This document shows, one piece after another, positions 4,272 to 5,185 of a stretch of DNA of 5,185 nucleotides (the first letter of the stretch is position 1; every line of letters starts with the position of its first letter). The notes under the pieces were generated by a model. That model worked only from the letters and a program-made list of their open reading frames with translations. It ran no database searches and had not been told where the DNA came from. The DNA comes from a bacterium (lineage in GTDB: Bacteria; Thermosulfidibacterota; Thermosulfidibacteria; Thermosulfidibacterales; Thermosulfidibacteraceae). The position numbers and the translations under genes are program-made. The stretch spans positions 1 through 5,185 of the forward strand of contig JALVZS010000009.1 in assembly GCA_027022065.1 (NCBI GenBank). Reading direction: 5' to 3'.

Positions 4272-5185
4272 CACTTGCCCCTTCAATAAGCCTCTTTACA
4301 TACTCAAGCTCTTCTTCCTTTGTGTTAACCTCGCCCTTTATCTTCGCCTCAAGAACCTTGTTCAGAAGCTTGCTAAAGAGAGGTCCCGGAGTGAGTCCAA
4401 GCTTTATAAGATCCCTCCCACCTATAGCGGTCTTTATGTCCATCCACTCCATTAGGTATCTTCCTATCTTGCGCTGGGTTTCCTCATCGGCTCTGGCCAT
4501 GTAGTAGAGGATAGCTTCCAAAGGCTGATTCCTCAGTGTGAAATACACTTTTGCGTCATCCTCTGCCTTCCTCAGCTCCCAAAGCACCTTGTGGGCTTGG
4601 AATATACCCGTGGATATTATCTCTTTCTCCGACTTCGCCATGCCAAACCAGTGGGTAAGCCTCTCCACCTCCTCGGGCTTAAGCTTGTTCAGTAGGATCA
4701 TCATGTTCACCATCCATGTCTCCGGCTGCTTTCTTTTAAAGAGAAGCTCGTACCAGGAAAGCACCTCCTGGGCCCTGTCAAAAAGCTCCTCCATCTCCTC
4801 ATCCACCCTTATCTTTGGGTGAACGAACCTGAGTATCCCTAGATCCTGCATCCTTTTGACCATAAGCAGTGCGTTCTTTTCGTCCAGCATGTGCTTAAGC
4901 TCATTAAAAACCCTCTTTCCAGAAAGCCTTTCAAATATCCCGTCCCTAACGGCAAGTCTTATAAGCCTTTCCGTTTGGGCCCCTATTCTGAACCCGTATC
5001 TCTGCTCAAACCTTACGGCCCTAAAGGCGCGGGTAGGATCCTCAACGAAACTGAGATTGTGTATAACTCTTATCACCTTGTCCTTTAGATCCCTTAATCC
5101 CCCGTAGTAATCTATTAAGGTATAGGCGTCTTCTCCCGTTATCTTTATGGCCATGGCGTTTATGGTAAAATCCCTTCTATAAAGG
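4252..5185 (-). CDS. tRNA nucleotidyltransferase / poly(A) polymerase family protein, C-terminal part (5' end outside window)
   Basis: The visible 310 codons begin mid-gene with LYRRDFTINAMAIKI; RRDFTINAMA is motif B of class II CCA-adding and poly(A) polymerases, and the Met within it at 5154 is not the start. It is followed by GLRDLKDKVIRVIHNLSFVE (motif C region) and EDPTRAFRAVRFEQRYGFRI, motif D, whose Asp and Arg select the incoming nucleotide. The remaining ~240 residues are the helical neck, body and tail that bind tRNA. The enzyme would add or repair the 3' CCA, or only its A or CC part. The EDPTRAFRAVRFEQRYGF wording is typical of the long DHH-CBS-CBS-polymerase proteins of Deltaproteobacteria and Aquificota, several of which are A-adding enzymes; the N-terminal domains would lie beyond the window. 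The catalytic DxD of the head domain is also outside it. Its transcript would be ended by the attenuator terminator at 4054-4010. Confidence 0.92.
   Translation of the reverse strand, partial: LYRRDFTINAMAIKITGEDAYTLIDYYGGLRDLKDKVIRVIHNLSFVEDPTRAFRAVRFEQRYGFRIGAQTERLIRLAVRDGIFERLSGKRVFNELKHMLDEKNALLMVKRMQDLGILRFVHPKIRVDEEMEELFDRAQEVLSWYELLFKRKQPETWMVNMMILLNKLKPEEVERLTHWFGMAKSEKEIISTGIFQAHKVLWELRKAEDDAKVYFTLRNQPLEAILYYMARADEETQRKIGRYLMEWMDIKTAIGGRDLIKLGLTPGPLFSKLLNKVLEAKIKGEVNTKEEELEYVKRLIEGASVDKAHP

Overview
The window reads almost entirely on the minus strand, in the order (5'->3' on that strand) tRNA nucleotidyltransferase-family gene (partial) -> 262-base intergenic region -> ADH synthase (aroA') -> 3-dehydroquinate synthase II (aroB') -> indolepyruvate oxidoreductase beta subunit (iorB) -> phenylacetate-CoA ligase (paaK) -> small unrecognised gene -> AbiEii-type nucleotidyltransferase (partial). 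Shine-Dalgarno-like sites, a consensus-type sigma70 promoter and intrinsic-terminator architecture point to a bacterium. The archaeal-type entry to the shikimate pathway (aroA'/aroB'), a ferredoxin-dependent 2-oxoacid oxidoreductase subunit, and a nucleotidyltransferase tail of the type seen in DHH/CBS poly(A)-polymerase proteins suggest an anaerobic, probably thermophilic lineage such as Thermodesulfobacteria, Deltaproteobacteria or Aquificota relatives. That placement is inference; no taxonomic marker is present.

The most interesting part is the intergenic region (3990-4251) upstream of aroA', which looks like a complete ribosome-mediated transcription attenuator. A promoter (TTGACA, 18 bases, TAAAAT) overlaps the end of the upstream gene. 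A few bases past the predicted transcription start, a 38-codon open frame (4231-4115) encodes a peptide with nine consecutive aromatic residues, FFYFWWYYF. Three bases after that run begins a set of five mutually complementary arms. They can fold as 1:2 plus 3:4 (antitermination) or as 2:3 plus 4:5, where 4:5 is a GC-rich hairpin followed by a U tract just before the aroA' ribosome-binding site. Lack of charged Phe-, Tyr- or Trp-tRNA should stall the ribosome before arm 1 and allow read-through. Completed translation should disrupt arm 1 and cause termination.

The four genes downstream are tightly packed (4-base overlap, 22-base gap, 26-base overlap) and probably form one transcription unit. 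aroA' and aroB' make 3-dehydroquinate de novo. IorB (with an IorA not in this window) and PaaK can link arylacetates, aryl-CoAs and arylpyruvates. Placing them behind a Phe/Tyr/Trp sensor suggests that here they act, at least partly, in aromatic amino acid synthesis or salvage rather than only in degradation. The last 423 bases hold an unrelated two-gene cassette resembling a nucleotidyltransferase-type toxin/partner pair.
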